A stretch of 28,288 nucleotides of DNA from positions 1 to 28,288 of the forward strand of contig CARUOB010000042.1 of assembly GCA_949076555.1 (NCBI GenBank), written 5' to 3'. How positions within the stretch are numbered: position 1 is the first letter of the stretch; every line of letters begins with the position of its first letter. A program made the position numbers and the translations under genes. The stretch is from an uncultured Lachnospiraceae bacterium. Its GTDB lineage: Bacteria > Bacillota > Clostridia > Lachnospirales > Lachnospiraceae. The notes under the pieces are model-generated. The model was given only the letters and a program-made list of their open reading frames with translations, searched no databases and had not been told where the DNA came from. Shown in pieces: positions 16,446 to 24,408 of this stretch.

Positions 16446-16461
16446 ATGGAACCCGTTCCAT
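16446..16461. promoter_or_regulatory. Primary LacI-type operator (O1)
   Basis: ATGGAAC-CC-GTTCCAT: two perfect 7-bp arms around a 2-bp centre. It begins at the predicted transcription start (about 16462) and covers +1 to +16, so a bound repressor would block initiation. The adjacent LacI-family gene at 16634-17620 is the obvious source of the repressor. Confidence 0.8.
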
Positions 16462-16468
16462 GTTTATG

Positions 16469-16497
16469 ATTATATTTCTACTACATCTTTTTGTCAA
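16469..16497 (-). promoter_or_regulatory. Consensus promoter of the GH32-ABC operon
   Basis: On the minus strand TTGACA (16497-16492), a 17-bp spacer and TATAAT (16474-16469) give a perfect SigA promoter. The predicted start is near 16462, leaving a leader of about 150 bases. A promoter this strong is what one expects when control is by repression. Confidence 0.88.
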
Positions 16498-16527
16498 TCT
16501 TTATACCCAATTTTTTACCCTATATAC

Positions 16528-16573
16528 AAAAAAGCAGGGGATGTTTTTGTACACATTGCACAATCCCTGCTTT
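16528..16573 (-). terminator. Intrinsic terminator of the LacI-family gene
   Basis: A 9-bp stem (AAAGCAGGG / CCCUGCUUU, extended by two pairs across a bulged C) is followed on the minus strand by a run of six U. It lies 61 bases past the repressor stop and 31 bases before the -35 box of the GH32 promoter. It insulates the two transcripts. Confidence 0.88.
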
Positions 16574-16633
16574 CCTATCTATTGATACACGCTTCCGGCG
16601 CCTCCTATCCCGTGTTACATCCAAACGGCGCCG

Positions 16634-17620
16634 TCAGTCCGCACACTTTGTCGTTCCCCCGCGGCAGATCTCCACATTCAGAATTTGTCTGTGAAGAATA
16701 TCTCTCCTCTGTTCAATCTGGTCGAGAAGCGTACACACAGACACTTCCGCCAACAGCGGCGTATTCTGCCGGATCGCAGTGATCTGGGGATATACCATCT
16801 GCGTCACGCTTGTAGCGTCGAATCCGATCAGACTGATATCTTCGGGAATACACATCCCCCTTTTTCTGGCTGTATTCAAACAGGCTGCAACGCCCAAATC
16901 CCCGGAAAATATTCCGTCGACACCCGGGGATTCATCCATCAGTCTGTCGGCCGCTTCGCAAAAGGCCTCCCAGCCAAAGACATTCCAGTCCATAGACACT
17001 GTCCTTACTTTCACCCCGTGTTCCTCCAGCGTCCTCTGAAATGCCGTATGCCTCTCGTTTGCCAGAATATGCGGAGACACCCCGGCAATCTGGACGACAT
17101 CGCTTCGTCCGTCGCGAATCATCAGTTCCGCCGCCATCCTTCCCCCCATGGCATGATCGCTCCCCACAATCGGTATCTTCGGCCCAAAATCACGGTCGAT
17201 GGAGACGATGGGCTTCTCATGCCGCAGATATTCCTCGCCGTCAAGACAGTGCGAGCCAGTGATAATCCCGTCCACAATATTGCGCTCCAGCATGTCCAGA
17301 TATTCCCGCTCCCTGTCGCTGACACCCACCGCGTTGCAGACCATCGTCTTATAACCCTGCCTGTAAAGCGCCATCTCTATGTTTTTGACCAGACAGGAAA
17401 AAAAGGGGTGGTCCAGATCAGGCACAATCACCCCCACTATGCCGCTTCTGTTGCGAAAGAGATTCCGCGCCAGCTCATTCGGCGTATAATTTAGTTTCTG
17501 TACCGCCTTATCTATTTTCTTTTTTGTCTCAGGCGAAACGTATCCGGTATTGTTGATCGCCCGGGACACTGTCCCGACGCCGACTCCGGCTTCCTTCGCC
17601 ACATCCTTGATACTTGCCAT
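16634..17620 (-). CDS. LacI/GalR-family transcriptional repressor
   Basis: A 328-residue regulator. The N-terminal helix-turn-helix (about 3-22, SIKDVAKEAGVGVGTVSRAI) and the hinge helix (about 44-54, NYTPNELARNL) bind DNA. The rest (about 60-328) is the periplasmic-binding-protein-like effector domain, with SGIVGVIVPDLDHPFFS and the family-typical DISLIGFD near residue 260. It probably represses the downstream GH32-ABC operon through the two palindromes at 16365 and 16446, with the sugar or a derivative as inducer (inference from position and family). The gene is monocistronic, with its own terminator. The Shine-Dalgarno (CAGGGGCAAGAGAC) is weak, so expression may be low. Its start region is shared with the divergent diguanylate cyclase gene; I see no convincing promoter for it in 17621-17749. 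Confidence 0.93.
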   Translation of the reverse strand: MASIKDVAKEAGVGVGTVSRAINNTGYVSPETKKKIDKAVQKLNYTPNELARNLFRNRSGIVGVIVPDLDHPFFSCLVKNIEMALYRQGYKTMVCNAVGVSDREREYLDMLERNIVDGIITGSHCLDGEEYLRHEKPIVSIDRDFGPKIPIVGSDHAMGGRMAAELMIRDGRSDVVQIAGVSPHILANERHTAFQRTLEEHGVKVRTVSMDWNVFGWEAFCEAADRLMDESPGVDGIFSGDLGVAACLNTARKRGMCIPEDISLIGFDATSVTQMVYPQITAIRQNTPLLAEVSVCTLLDQIEQRRDILHRQILNVEICRGGTTKCAD

Positions 17621-17749
17621 GTCTCTTGCCCCTGCTGTAATTTCCGGATTTTCACTTATCAGTCTATCACCGACTCTTTGATCATGACAAGTCCCACTTT
17701 CCTTTTCTTCGCAATTTATACCGTATTTTCTGCATTCTATCCTTTTGCC

Positions 17750-17779
17750 TTGACACGCCTTTATAATATATAGTATCTT
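17750..17779 (+). promoter_or_regulatory. Possible promoter of the diguanylate cyclase gene
   Basis: TTGACA (17750-17755) is followed after 18 bp by TATCTT (17774-17779). The -35 box is perfect and the -10 box has two mismatches. It lies about 75 bases before the ATG. A TATAAT-like run at 17762-17767 is too close to this -35 to be its partner. Confidence 0.45.
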
Positions 17780-17854
17780 GTGTAAGATTTAAGCATATAT
17801 CGTTATTTATTATGTAAACCCCGTTTCCGCTGCCGCGCAGCAAAGGAGAAATCC

Positions 17855-19765
17855 ATGCAGACTCTTACTCTTAGAAATATAATCAGCCGCTATATGCGCT
17901 CTGCCACACTTTTTCTGGTAATCGTTCTTCTGGCTCTCCTCATTTACATCCAGATCGTCAACGAACAGGGCCAGGCACATGAGACCGCCACGCAGACCTT
18001 TTTCCAGATCGAGCAGGTTTTGGAAAAGAATCAGGAAGCGCTGATCGAAACCAGAGCGGACTACAGACAGACCTGCCTGCACAACGCAGAGGCAATCGCC
18101 TACATGATCGAGAACGATCCTTCCGTCCTAACCAGTGTGGCGGCTCTCAAGGAAATCGCCGTTCTCATGGAGGTGGATGAAATCCATATCTTCGATACCA
18201 CCGGACGTATTTACGCCGGAACCCACCCTGAATATTACGATTATACCTTTGACTCCGGCGATCAGATGCGCTTTTTCAAGCCTATGCTCACAGATAAGTC
18301 CCTGCGCCTCGTTCAGGACATCACGCCCAACACGGCGGAGGCGAAGCTGATGCAGTACTCCGCGCTCTGGAGCCAAAACGGCGCCTTTATCGTTCAGGTT
18401 GGCATGGAGCCGGTCAACGTCCTGAAAGCCACCGAGAAAAACGAGCTCTCCTATATCTTTTCCCTGTTCCGCGTCAACCAGGACGCCAACTATTACGCTG
18501 TCCGCAAATACAGCGGAACCATCGTCGGCTCCACCGATTTATCCTGTGTCGGAAAGGATCTTTCGGAAATCGGACTGAGCCTATCAGAAATCGCCGCCCG
18601 TGACAAGGGGTTCCATGCGAATGTGAACGGTGAACGCTCCTACTGCGTGTTTATGGAAATCGGTGAAAATTATATCGGGCGCATCCTCTCCTGTCAGAAT
18701 CTCTACCGCCGTATTCCGTCCACAACAACTGCTCTTGCCGCCTGCCTGATTATCATCGCGATGATTTTGTCCTGTGTGGCCACTCGTTACATGAACCGCT
18801 ATGTGGTGGAAGGCATACAAAGCATAAACGAAAAGCTCTACAGCATTGCCCAGGGAAATCTGGATGAGACCGTAAACATCGAGAGCAGCGTTGAACTGGC
18901 GCAGCTAAGCCGCTATATCAACCGAATGAAAAAGAGCATTCTGGACAGCAGCCGCAAGATGTCCTACGTCCTTGACAAAACCAATATGTACATAGGCGTG
19001 TACGAATACAACCGGCATATGAAACGGGTCCGCATCACGGAACACGTTCCCAGAATCCTCACTCTAAAGGAGCAGGAAGCCGAACGCCTCTCTGCGGATT
19101 ACAGGGCTTTCCGGGAATTTATTGCCGACCTGCGCAAAGATCCCGTTGCCGATGAAACCTGTGTATTTTCCTGCCGGGGCCGCTATGTAAAATTGGAGGA
19201 AATCAGTGAAAACGACGATATCTTCGGTGTCATTATCGACGTGACCGAAGAAATAGAGAAACGCAAAAAAATAGAGGCGGAACGCGACTACGATCCGCTG
19301 ACCGGCCTGTACAACCGCCGCGGTCTGGAAACCCGGCTGTCCGCCCTGTTTGGCGGGCCGGAAACACTCGGCTGCAGCGCGGTCGTCATGATCGACGCGG
19401 ATAATCTGAAAGTGATCAACGACACCTACGGCCACGACGCCGGAGACGTCTATCTGAAGGAAATCGCCGGGCTGTTCCGGGATTTCGGGCCGAAAAGCCG
19501 CGTTTCCGCAAGACTCGGCGGCGACGAGTTTGTACTGTTCTTATACGACTATGACAACGAACAGGAATTGACCGACACCATTGCCCTTCTGGCGGATCTG
19601 GAAAACCACAGTTTTGCGGATTTAGGCGGGCAGGTGCGGGTTCCGCTCCGTTTCTCTTTCGGCTACAGCCTGACCGGACAGTCGGCGGACTACGAAAAGC
19701 GGATGAAAGAGGCGGATGAGAAGATGTATGAAAATAAGAGACAGCGAAAGGAGCTGTCGGTATAA
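17855..19765 (+). CDS. Membrane diguanylate cyclase (sensor-HAMP-GGDEF)
   Basis: A 636-residue signalling enzyme that makes cyclic di-GMP from two GTP. TM1 at about 17-34, an extracellular sensor of about 250 residues (Cache-like by layout, not proven), TM2 at about 290-310, HAMP at about 310-365, a PAS-like segment at about 368-467, and the GGDEF domain at about 475-632. The active site is intact: DADNLKVINDTYGHDAGD and GGDEF at 555-559. The RxxD inhibitory site expected just before GGDEF is absent (PKSR at that position), so product inhibition through it is not expected. A clear AAAGGAG site precedes the ATG. It is the only gene on the plus strand, divergent from the LacI-type gene and convergent with the sortase. 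Confidence 0.93.
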   Translation: MQTLTLRNIISRYMRSATLFLVIVLLALLIYIQIVNEQGQAHETATQTFFQIEQVLEKNQEALIETRADYRQTCLHNAEAIAYMIENDPSVLTSVAALKEIAVLMEVDEIHIFDTTGRIYAGTHPEYYDYTFDSGDQMRFFKPMLTDKSLRLVQDITPNTAEAKLMQYSALWSQNGAFIVQVGMEPVNVLKATEKNELSYIFSLFRVNQDANYYAVRKYSGTIVGSTDLSCVGKDLSEIGLSLSEIAARDKGFHANVNGERSYCVFMEIGENYIGRILSCQNLYRRIPSTTTALAACLIIIAMILSCVATRYMNRYVVEGIQSINEKLYSIAQGNLDETVNIESSVELAQLSRYINRMKKSILDSSRKMSYVLDKTNMYIGVYEYNRHMKRVRITEHVPRILTLKEQEAERLSADYRAFREFIADLRKDPVADETCVFSCRGRYVKLEEISENDDIFGVIIDVTEEIEKRKKIEAERDYDPLTGLYNRRGLETRLSALFGGPETLGCSAVVMIDADNLKVINDTYGHDAGDVYLKEIAGLFRDFGPKSRVSARLGGDEFVLFLYDYDNEQELTDTIALLADLENHSFADLGGQVRVPLRFSFGYSLTGQSADYEKRMKEADEKMYENKRQRKELSV

Positions 19766-19770
19766 ATCCC

Positions 19771-19806
19771 CGGCACAAAGCGGCGTCATATGGCTGTTTT
19801 GTGCCG
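19771..19806. terminator. Hairpin between convergent genes, possible bidirectional terminator
   Basis: A 9-bp perfect stem (CGGCACAAA / TTTGTGCCG) fills almost all of the 43-base gap between the plus-strand diguanylate cyclase stop and the minus-strand sortase stop. U-tracts are weak on both sides, but the position between convergent genes supports a terminator serving both. Confidence 0.65.
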
Positions 19807-19808
19807 TC

Positions 19809-20675
19809 TCATTCCACGCGCTTCGCCACCACCACGAGCCGCCCGTCCTTTACGTGATAGGCGCAGGTAGAAAGGGTCAGGAACGTGTCGCCAAACTGTG
19901 CCTCCACGCCCGTGTCGTACAGTGAGAGCGCTTTGATATTCTCATAAAAGTCTTCAAATTCTTCCGGTGTGTCAGCCTGATAAAACCGATAATACTTGAA
20001 TGCGTCGTCTTCCTCCTCATAAACCTGCGAGCGGAACACAGCGACGATCTCATAGACGCGCTCATCATAGAGCGTATCAAAGGAAAGGACGGCGTGTTCT
20101 CTGTAAAAGCTCTCGTCCAGATACAAGTCAAGATCCCCGAACATGGAACCGTCCTTCATATTGTGCCCGTATATGACAAAGTTGGTTCCGTCGTCTAAGT
20201 CAGCCTTGTCTCTCACGTAAAGGCAGCCATACTTGCTGTCCTTTCCATGAAAATCACGGTGCAGATAATACTCGTCATCCTCGTGTTTCATGACGGGATA
20301 ATCAATTTTCATATCCGCAATAGACAGCCAGCCCACAAGGTCATTGTTTTCCTCGTACAATTCCTTGTATTTATCAAGCATAACCGGTTCTTCCACGTTG
20401 TCAGGAGGAAGATCCGATGCGCTGACGCTGTAGTGCGTCTCCTCCCGATCCCCGGCGTTTTCCGTCTGCTTTTCGCCGTCTTTCTTTTCATCCGGCACGC
20501 CGTCGTTTTCCGCAGAGTCCCCCGCCTGTTTGGTTTCCGTCATTGCTTTTAAATTGTCCTGCTGCCCCCTGTGCCGCAGAGACCGGACATGCGTTCCGGC
20601 AATCAGGAACAGGCATACCACAAATACAGCCAGAGCGAGGCGGCGGAAAAACCTGATTGTCTTTCTTCTTTTCAT
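19809..20675 (-). CDS. srtB: Class B sortase
   Basis: A 288-residue membrane-anchored cysteine transpeptidase. A basic start and one transmembrane helix (about 12-27) are followed by a charged, low-complexity stalk (about 45-90) and the sortase barrel (about 95-288). Catalytic residues: H171 in IYGHNM, C271 in TLSTCAY and R279 in the following GRLVVVA strand. The spacing and the long insert between His and Cys fit class B. Class B sortases attach proteins with NPQTN-like signals, or assemble pili, on the cell wall. No protein with a sorting signal is encoded nearby, so the substrate is elsewhere. The GGAG before the ATG is 12 bases away, so initiation may be weak. Its promoter lies at 20714. 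Confidence 0.92.
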   Translation of the reverse strand: MKRRKTIRFFRRLALAVFVVCLFLIAGTHVRSLRHRGQQDNLKAMTETKQAGDSAENDGVPDEKKDGEKQTENAGDREETHYSVSASDLPPDNVEEPVMLDKYKELYEENNDLVGWLSIADMKIDYPVMKHEDDEYYLHRDFHGKDSKYGCLYVRDKADLDDGTNFVIYGHNMKDGSMFGDLDLYLDESFYREHAVLSFDTLYDERVYEIVAVFRSQVYEEEDDAFKYYRFYQADTPEEFEDFYENIKALSLYDTGVEAQFGDTFLTLSTCAYHVKDGRLVVVAKRVE

Positions 20676-20713
20676 AAATGGATTCTGCTCCGTCGATCTT
20701 TTTTGATACTGTG

Positions 20714-20742
20714 ATCATATAACAGCAAAGCGAAAATTGCAA
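20714..20742 (-). promoter_or_regulatory. Probable promoter of the sortase gene
   Basis: On the minus strand TTGCAA (20742-20737), a 17-bp spacer and TATGAT (20719-20714): two mismatches in all to the SigA consensus with optimal spacing. It lies immediately after the lysS terminator, which supports the sortase gene being an independent unit. Confidence 0.65.
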
Positions 20743-20753
20743 CCGCGGCAAAA

Positions 20754-20789
20754 CGGCGGTCAACATCCACTTTCGTGGGTTCACCGCCG
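20754..20789 (-). terminator. Intrinsic terminator of the greA-lysS transcript
   Basis: A stem of CGGCGGU / ACCGCCG extended by AAC/GUU and CCAC/GUGG around a UUUC-type loop lies 7 bases past the lysS stop. It is followed on the minus strand by UUUU. Confidence 0.8.
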
Positions 20790-20795
20790 CTTGTA

Positions 20796-22925
20796 TCATC
20801 CTATATTTTCCATCGCTGCAGCCACCTCAGCCTCACAGCTTCTCATGGCCTGTATGGTCTTGTCGAACAGCTCGTCCAGCTCCCAGCCCAGCATTTCCGC
20901 GCCCTGCGCAATGACTTCTCTGGAGCAGCCCGCCGCGAACTTCTTGTCCTTAAACTTCTTTTTCAGGCTCTTGACTTCCATGTCCATCGTACTCTTCGAG
21001 GGGCGCATCAGCGCGCAGGACCAGATCAGCCCCGTCAGCTCGTCGGCCGCAAAGAGCACCTTCTCCATCTCCAGTTTCGGCTCCTCCTCGCTGCAAAGCC
21101 CAAAGCCGTGGGAGCAGACCGCATAGATCATGTCCTCGCCCACGCCGCCCTGGCGCAGAAGCTCCGGCGCCTTCTTGCAGTGCTCGTCGGGATAAAGCTC
21201 AAAGTCGATATCGTGCAAAAGTCCGGTAATGCCCCAGAACTCTTCTTCCGCCCCGTAGCCAAGCTCTTTCGCGTACCAGCGCATCACGCCTTCCACGGTC
21301 AGGGCGTGCTGGATATGGAACGGCTCCTTGTTGTATTCTCTCAAAAGCGCCAACGCCTGATCCCGTGTCACACGGCTCTTCTTCGTCTCTCCGGCCGCCT
21401 GCTTCTTCGCGGACTTCGCCGTATCGGCAGGCTTTTTGTCCAGACTTTTCATGGTCGGGAAGAGCAGAACGTCACGGATTGCGGGGGAATTGGTCAGCAA
21501 CATCACCAGTCTGTCGATGCCGTACCCGATGCCGCCTGTGGGGGGCATACCGATCTCCAGCGCGTTCATAAAGTCTTCGTCCGTCGTGTTCGCTTCCTCG
21601 TCACCAGCCGCAAGGGCTGCCTCCTGCGCCCTGAAACGCTCCCTCTGGTCAATGGGATCGTTTAACTCGGAATAAGCGTTGCACATCTCCCTCGCCGTGA
21701 TAAACAGCTCAAACCGCTCCACATAGTCCGGCTTGTCCGGCTTTCTCTTGGTGAGGGGCGAAATCTCAACGGGATGATCCATGACGAAGGTGGGCTGCAC
21801 CAGATGCTCCTCCACGAACTCCTCGAAGAAGAGATTGATGATATCGCCCTTCGTATGGCGCTCCTCATAGTGTACGCCTTTCTCTTCCGCGATCTTCTTG
21901 GCCGCCGCAGTGTCAGGCACTTCGTCGAAATCGACGCCCGTATATTTCTTCACGGCCTCCACCATGGTGATCCGCTCAAACGGTTTGCCCAGATCAATCT
22001 CCACGTCCCCGTAGGGCACGGTAGTGGTGCCGCAGACTTCTTTCGCCACATGGCGGAACATATTCTCTGTCAGATCCATCATCCCGTTGTAATCGGTGTA
22101 AGCCTGATACAGCTCCATCAGTGTAAACTCCGGGTTATGTCTGGCGTCCAGTCCCTCATTGCGGAAAACCCGCCCGATCTCATAGACTCTCTCCATGCCG
22201 CCCACGATCAGCCGCTTCAAATATAATTCCAGAGAAATGCGCAGTTTCACATCCTCGTCAAGGGCATTGTAATGGGTCTCGAAAGGTCTTGCCGCCGCGC
22301 CGCCCGCATTGGACACGAGCATGGGCGTCTCCACCTCCAAAAATCCCTGTCCGTCCAGATAACGTCTGATGGCGCTGATGATCTTAGAGCGCATGACGAA
22401 AGTCTTTTTCACGTCCGCGTTCATAATCAGATCCGTGTATCTTTGCCGGTAACGGATATCCGTATTGACCAGACCATGATACTTCTCCGGAAGAATCTGC
22501 AAACTTTTTGACAGCAGTGTCACTTTCGACGCATGTACGGAAATCTCGCCGGTTTTGGTCTTAAACACCTGGCCCTCAACGCCAACTATGTCACCCACGT
22601 CATATTTTTTGAAATCGGCGTAAGATTCCTCGCCCACGCTGTCTCTCGCCACATAGACCTGAATGTCCCCCTGTAGGTCCTGCACGTTGCAGAAGGACGC
22701 CTTACCCATAACGCGCTTGCTCATAACACGCCCGGCGATGGACACGTCACTTCCTTCCATCGTGTCAAAATGATCCGTGATTTCCTGACTGTGGTGGGTT
22801 ACGTCGTATTTTGTAATCTGAAAAGGATCTTTGCCCGCCTCCTGCAAAGCCGCCAGTTTCTCTCTGCGCACCTTCAAAAGCTGGTTGATATCCTGTTCCT
22901 GCTGCTTATTCTGTGTATCCGCCAT
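20796..22925 (-). CDS. lysS: Lysyl-tRNA synthetase (class II) with a C-terminal HD-domain fusion
   Basis: A 709-residue protein. Residues 1-495 are a complete class II lysyl-tRNA synthetase that charges tRNA-Lys: OB-fold anticodon-binding domain (about 60-145), motif 2 FRNEGLDARHNPEFT (about 254-268) and motif 3 GIGYGIDRL (about 465-473). A Lys/Ala-rich linker (about 494-518) leads to a second domain (about 519-709) of the HD phosphohydrolase superfamily, with putative metal ligands H540, H571-D572 and D628 all present. That domain closely resembles free-standing HD proteins found in clostridia. No stop or frameshift separates the halves, so this is a real fusion and longer than the usual roughly 500 residues. 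The role of the HD half is unknown. It lies 42 bases after greA, probably in one transcript. Confidence 0.95.
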   Translation of the reverse strand: MADTQNKQQEQDINQLLKVRREKLAALQEAGKDPFQITKYDVTHHSQEITDHFDTMEGSDVSIAGRVMSKRVMGKASFCNVQDLQGDIQVYVARDSVGEESYADFKKYDVGDIVGVEGQVFKTKTGEISVHASKVTLLSKSLQILPEKYHGLVNTDIRYRQRYTDLIMNADVKKTFVMRSKIISAIRRYLDGQGFLEVETPMLVSNAGGAAARPFETHYNALDEDVKLRISLELYLKRLIVGGMERVYEIGRVFRNEGLDARHNPEFTLMELYQAYTDYNGMMDLTENMFRHVAKEVCGTTTVPYGDVEIDLGKPFERITMVEAVKKYTGVDFDEVPDTAAAKKIAEEKGVHYEERHTKGDIINLFFEEFVEEHLVQPTFVMDHPVEISPLTKRKPDKPDYVERFELFITAREMCNAYSELNDPIDQRERFRAQEAALAAGDEEANTTDEDFMNALEIGMPPTGGIGYGIDRLVMLLTNSPAIRDVLLFPTMKSLDKKPADTAKSAKKQAAGETKKSRVTRDQALALLREYNKEPFHIQHALTVEGVMRWYAKELGYGAEEEFWGITGLLHDIDFELYPDEHCKKAPELLRQGGVGEDMIYAVCSHGFGLCSEEEPKLEMEKVLFAADELTGLIWSCALMRPSKSTMDMEVKSLKKKFKDKKFAAGCSREVIAQGAEMLGWELDELFDKTIQAMRSCEAEVAAAMENIG

Positions 22926-22967
22926 AATGCTGCCCTTTCTCCTAGACCTGACTGTGTCTGCCCTCGT

Positions 22968-23450
22968 TTAATTAGACCTCTGTATCTCCAACACTTTATA
23001 CTTGATGATACCTGCCTGTGTCTCCACCTCTACCGTATCACCGACCTTGCTTCCGATCAGCGCCCTGCCCACGGGGGACTCGTTGGAAATTTTTCCCTTC
23101 AGGCTGTTCGCCTCGGTAGAGCCTACGATCTTGTACTCTAATTCTTCATTGAACTCCACATCCAGTATTTTCACCTGACAGCCAATATTGATCTTGTCGA
23201 GATCTACCTCATCCTCCACCACAACCTCGGCATTTTTCAGGATTTTTTCAAGCTCTTCAATTCTCGCTTCGATGTCACGCTGCTCATCCTTGGCTGCGTC
23301 GTACTCTGCGTTCTCGGAGAGATCGCCCTGCTCTCTGGCCTCCTTGATTTTCTGGGCCACTTCCTTACGCTTTACGACCTTTAAGTCATGTAACTCCTCC
23401 TCGTACTTGCGCAAGCCTTCATAAGTTAAAATATTCTTTTTCTCCTGCAT
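22968..23450 (-). CDS. greA: Transcription elongation factor GreA
   Basis: A 160-residue factor that enters the RNA polymerase secondary channel and stimulates cleavage of backtracked transcripts. The N-terminal coiled coil (about 1-77) carries the conserved tip with acidic residues (GDLSENAEYDAAKDEQ, about 42-57). The C-terminal FKBP-like domain (about 85-160) includes the typical ISNESPVGRALIGSKVGD. An AAAGGAAGAG site precedes the ATG. The greA-lysS order is common in Firmicutes. Confidence 0.97.
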   Translation of the reverse strand: MQEKKNILTYEGLRKYEEELHDLKVVKRKEVAQKIKEAREQGDLSENAEYDAAKDEQRDIEARIEELEKILKNAEVVVEDEVDLDKINIGCQVKILDVEFNEELEYKIVGSTEANSLKGKISNESPVGRALIGSKVGDTVEVETQAGIIKYKVLEIQRSN

Positions 23451-23477
23451 GGTAAAACTCTTCCTTTCTAACGCTTT

Positions 23478-24311
23478 TCATATTTTTTTATAATACCCAC
23501 TTTTCACTACAGTGTCAAGATATTTGATAGGCGATATATAGACAACCCGCCCGTTTTTTCCGGCACAGTTTCGCTCCTTTTCCGGGTGGGAATACAAATC
23601 CGCGTAGACCGTCTCTCCCTCCCGTTCCACTCTGGGATATCTCGGCATATCCGCATAGTCTAAGATCACCCCTTTGCACCTTTCCCTGCCGCAGCGAAGG
23701 CCTTCCTCCGAGACCAGATAAGGCTTCATGCCGGGCACAAGCCCGTATTCATATCCGTACGCCTCCAGCTCATCCGCCGTCTCCTCCCAGATATCTGTCC
23801 CTTCCACCTCCTCATAGTGGAAAATCAGGCTGTTGATTCTCGGCAGATAAGGCGTAAGAAGATACCTCGTCATCTCCATCTGCCAATCCGTATCCTCCGG
23901 CCTGCCAAGAAGCACAGTTACCATACCCCTTCGAAACAGGCAGTCGGCGGCACAGGCGGCTAGCATCCCGGCAGCCAGTCTCTCCACCGTCTCCCGGCGG
24001 GGTTCCCAGCGCGCTCTCCACTCTTCTGACAACAGTGTCATTATTTGCGGGTGGAGAAAGGCGTCCGCCAGTCCCGGCGCGCCGTGCATCACATGCTCCA
24101 TCGCTTCCTGCAGGGCCTCCCCAGGCCAGTCTCTTTTTTTATAGTAGAAACGCGGAACCTGACAGTCCACGGGCACAAAAAAACCGCCCGCGTCCTCCGC
24201 CCGCAAAACCCTTCCCGGAAGCGCTGCGTCCTCCCACCAGTGTCTCTTGGCCGCGGTTATTTTATACATATCCTGCATGGGATGAAAGTAGACAATGCTC
24301 TCCGTTTCCAT
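23478..24311 (-). CDS. Hypothetical protein, function unknown
   Basis: A 277-residue protein that I do not recognise. It has no signal peptide or membrane helix and is likely cytoplasmic. It is rich in Trp, Tyr and charged residues (RHWWED, FYYKKRDW, EEWRARWEPRR). The middle (about 115-165) reads MVTVLLGRPED followed by MTRYLLTPYLPRINSLIFHYEEVEG, a strand-helix alternation suggestive of an alpha/beta fold; the end is KYLDTVVKSGYYKKI. Three cysteines near 117-123 and 208-215 do not form a recognisable metal motif. It has a good AGGAGA site and ordinary codon use, and lies between dusB and greA with short gaps, so it is a real, expressed gene, perhaps co-transcribed with them. No function is proposed. 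Confidence 0.8.
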   Translation of the reverse strand: METESIVYFHPMQDMYKITAAKRHWWEDAALPGRVLRAEDAGGFFVPVDCQVPRFYYKKRDWPGEALQEAMEHVMHGAPGLADAFLHPQIMTLLSEEWRARWEPRRETVERLAAGMLAACAADCLFRRGMVTVLLGRPEDTDWQMEMTRYLLTPYLPRINSLIFHYEEVEGTDIWEETADELEAYGYEYGLVPGMKPYLVSEEGLRCGRERCKGVILDYADMPRYPRVEREGETVYADLYSHPEKERNCAGKNGRVVYISPIKYLDTVVKSGYYKKI

Positions 24312-24408
24312 TGGTTTTCTCCTGTGCCGGTATCTTTTCTGACACAGTATATGTCTTTGGCCTTTCAGACATGCAGATAAATTTCCGACGCTCAGCCGTT
24401 TCGGCGGT

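Noticed and set aside
17815..17832. CCGTTTCC half-site resembling operator O2 upstream of the diguanylate cyclase gene
   Set aside because: Only half matches; the left arm is offset by two bases, so it does not form the palindrome seen at 16365 and 16446.
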